Positions 63,864 to 64,000 of a DNA stretch of 64,000 nt are shown here, piece by piece. The position numbers were made by a program, and so were the translations under genes. The notes beneath the pieces are model-generated. The model was not told the DNA's origin. It was given only the letters and a program-made list of their open reading frames with translations, and did not search any database. How positions within the stretch are numbered: position 1 is the stretch's first letter; each line of letters opens with the position of its first letter. Where the stretch lies: positions 62,001 to 126,000 of the forward strand of contig CBDCGJ010000026.1 of the NCBI GenBank assembly GCA_965216645.1, read 5' to 3'. Source of the stretch: CBDCGJ01 sp965216645. GTDB taxonomy: Bacteria; Pseudomonadota; Alphaproteobacteria; GCA-2731375.

Positions 63864-63879
63864 GCAATCGCCTTTCCAG
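63864..63879 (-). promoter_or_regulatory. Possible sigma-54 promoter for fliL
   Basis: On the minus strand CTGGAAAGGCGATTGC has GG and GC 12 bases apart, with an exact TTGC -12 half and a weaker -24 half (TGGAAA for TGGCAC). The fliL start is about 107 bases downstream. It is a reasonable but not strong match. Confidence 0.4.
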
Positions 63880-63966
63880 GGCACAAAATACCCGGCAAAG
63901 CTTACCAATGATGACGTTAGCGCCGCTCAACTAGCAGATAACTATTTGAAAATAAACAAATAATAG

Positions 63967-63983
63967 TTGGCACAGGTCGTGCA
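63967..63983 (+). promoter_or_regulatory. Sigma-54-type promoter at right edge
   Basis: TTGGCACAGGTCGTGCA has an exact TGGCAC -24 half and GTGC for the -12 half, with GG at 63969-63970 and GC at 63981-63982 in the right phase. It points rightward out of the window, probably to a divergent flagellar operon. The first gene of that operon is not in the window. Confidence 0.55.
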
Positions 63984-64000
63984 TACATTGGGGTGACGAT

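Overview
The window reads as a chromosomal segment of a motile alphaproteobacterium, most likely Rhodospirillales-like. I infer this from gene content and order: flgB-flgC-fliE-fliQ-fliR-flhB followed directly by cckA, fliL-fliM-DUF6468-motE, a DUF2336 protein, the recA-alaS pair, and a FixK/FNR-type anaerobic box. No rRNA, tRNA or CRISPR array was recognised. The segment looks like ordinary chromosome with one insertion sequence.

Layout. 1-9 kb: acyl-CoA ligase, MaoC hydratase, DUF938 methyltransferase-like protein, DUF2336 protein with an upstream anaerobic box, moaA (molybdenum cofactor), nadK, and an iron-type alcohol dehydrogenase/maleylacetate reductase followed by a frameshifted dehydratase. 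8.9-13.8 kb: selB and selA (selenocysteine insertion), divergent from a thioredoxin-fused protein of unknown function. 13.8-18.1 kb: an adenylate/guanylate cyclase gene split by a 1.3 kb IS5-type element, a DUF4328 membrane protein and a frameshifted fumarylacetoacetate hydrolase-family gene. 18.1-23.2 kb: a PadR-RND efflux operon. 23.2-35.2 kb: housekeeping genes (pssA, psd, an Atm1-type ABC exporter, a LysM protein, a LOG-family protein, icd, a cyclic-nucleotide-gated K+ channel, alaS, recA with a LexA box).

35.4-46.6 kb: a compact ten-gene leftward operon around a NapA-family molybdoenzyme. It has a five-haem NapC-type quinol dehydrogenase, a dihaem cytochrome c, two NapG-like ferredoxins, NapH, a second membrane polyferredoxin, a small anchored periplasmic protein, a NapF-like ferredoxin and an exported DUF255 thioredoxin-like protein. 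NapB and NapD are absent. An FNR-type box lies upstream. This is the best candidate for an incompletely described system; its substrate cannot be read from the sequence.

46.7-64 kb: a 3-hydroxyanthranilate dioxygenase-like gene and a DapA-family gene sit downstream of cckA at the tail of the flagellar basal-body/export operon. Divergent fliO-fliP follows, then a leftward block (fliL, fliM, DUF6468, motE, two MotB-like genes, a large TPR protein split by a frameshift). Sigma-54-type -24/-12 motifs lie upstream of the fliO and fliL blocks and at the right edge.

Four genes carry apparent one-base-type frameshifts (near 8.5, 17.4, 48.3 and 56.5 kb). That density suggests either assembly indels or real decay and should be settled before functions are assigned to those genes.
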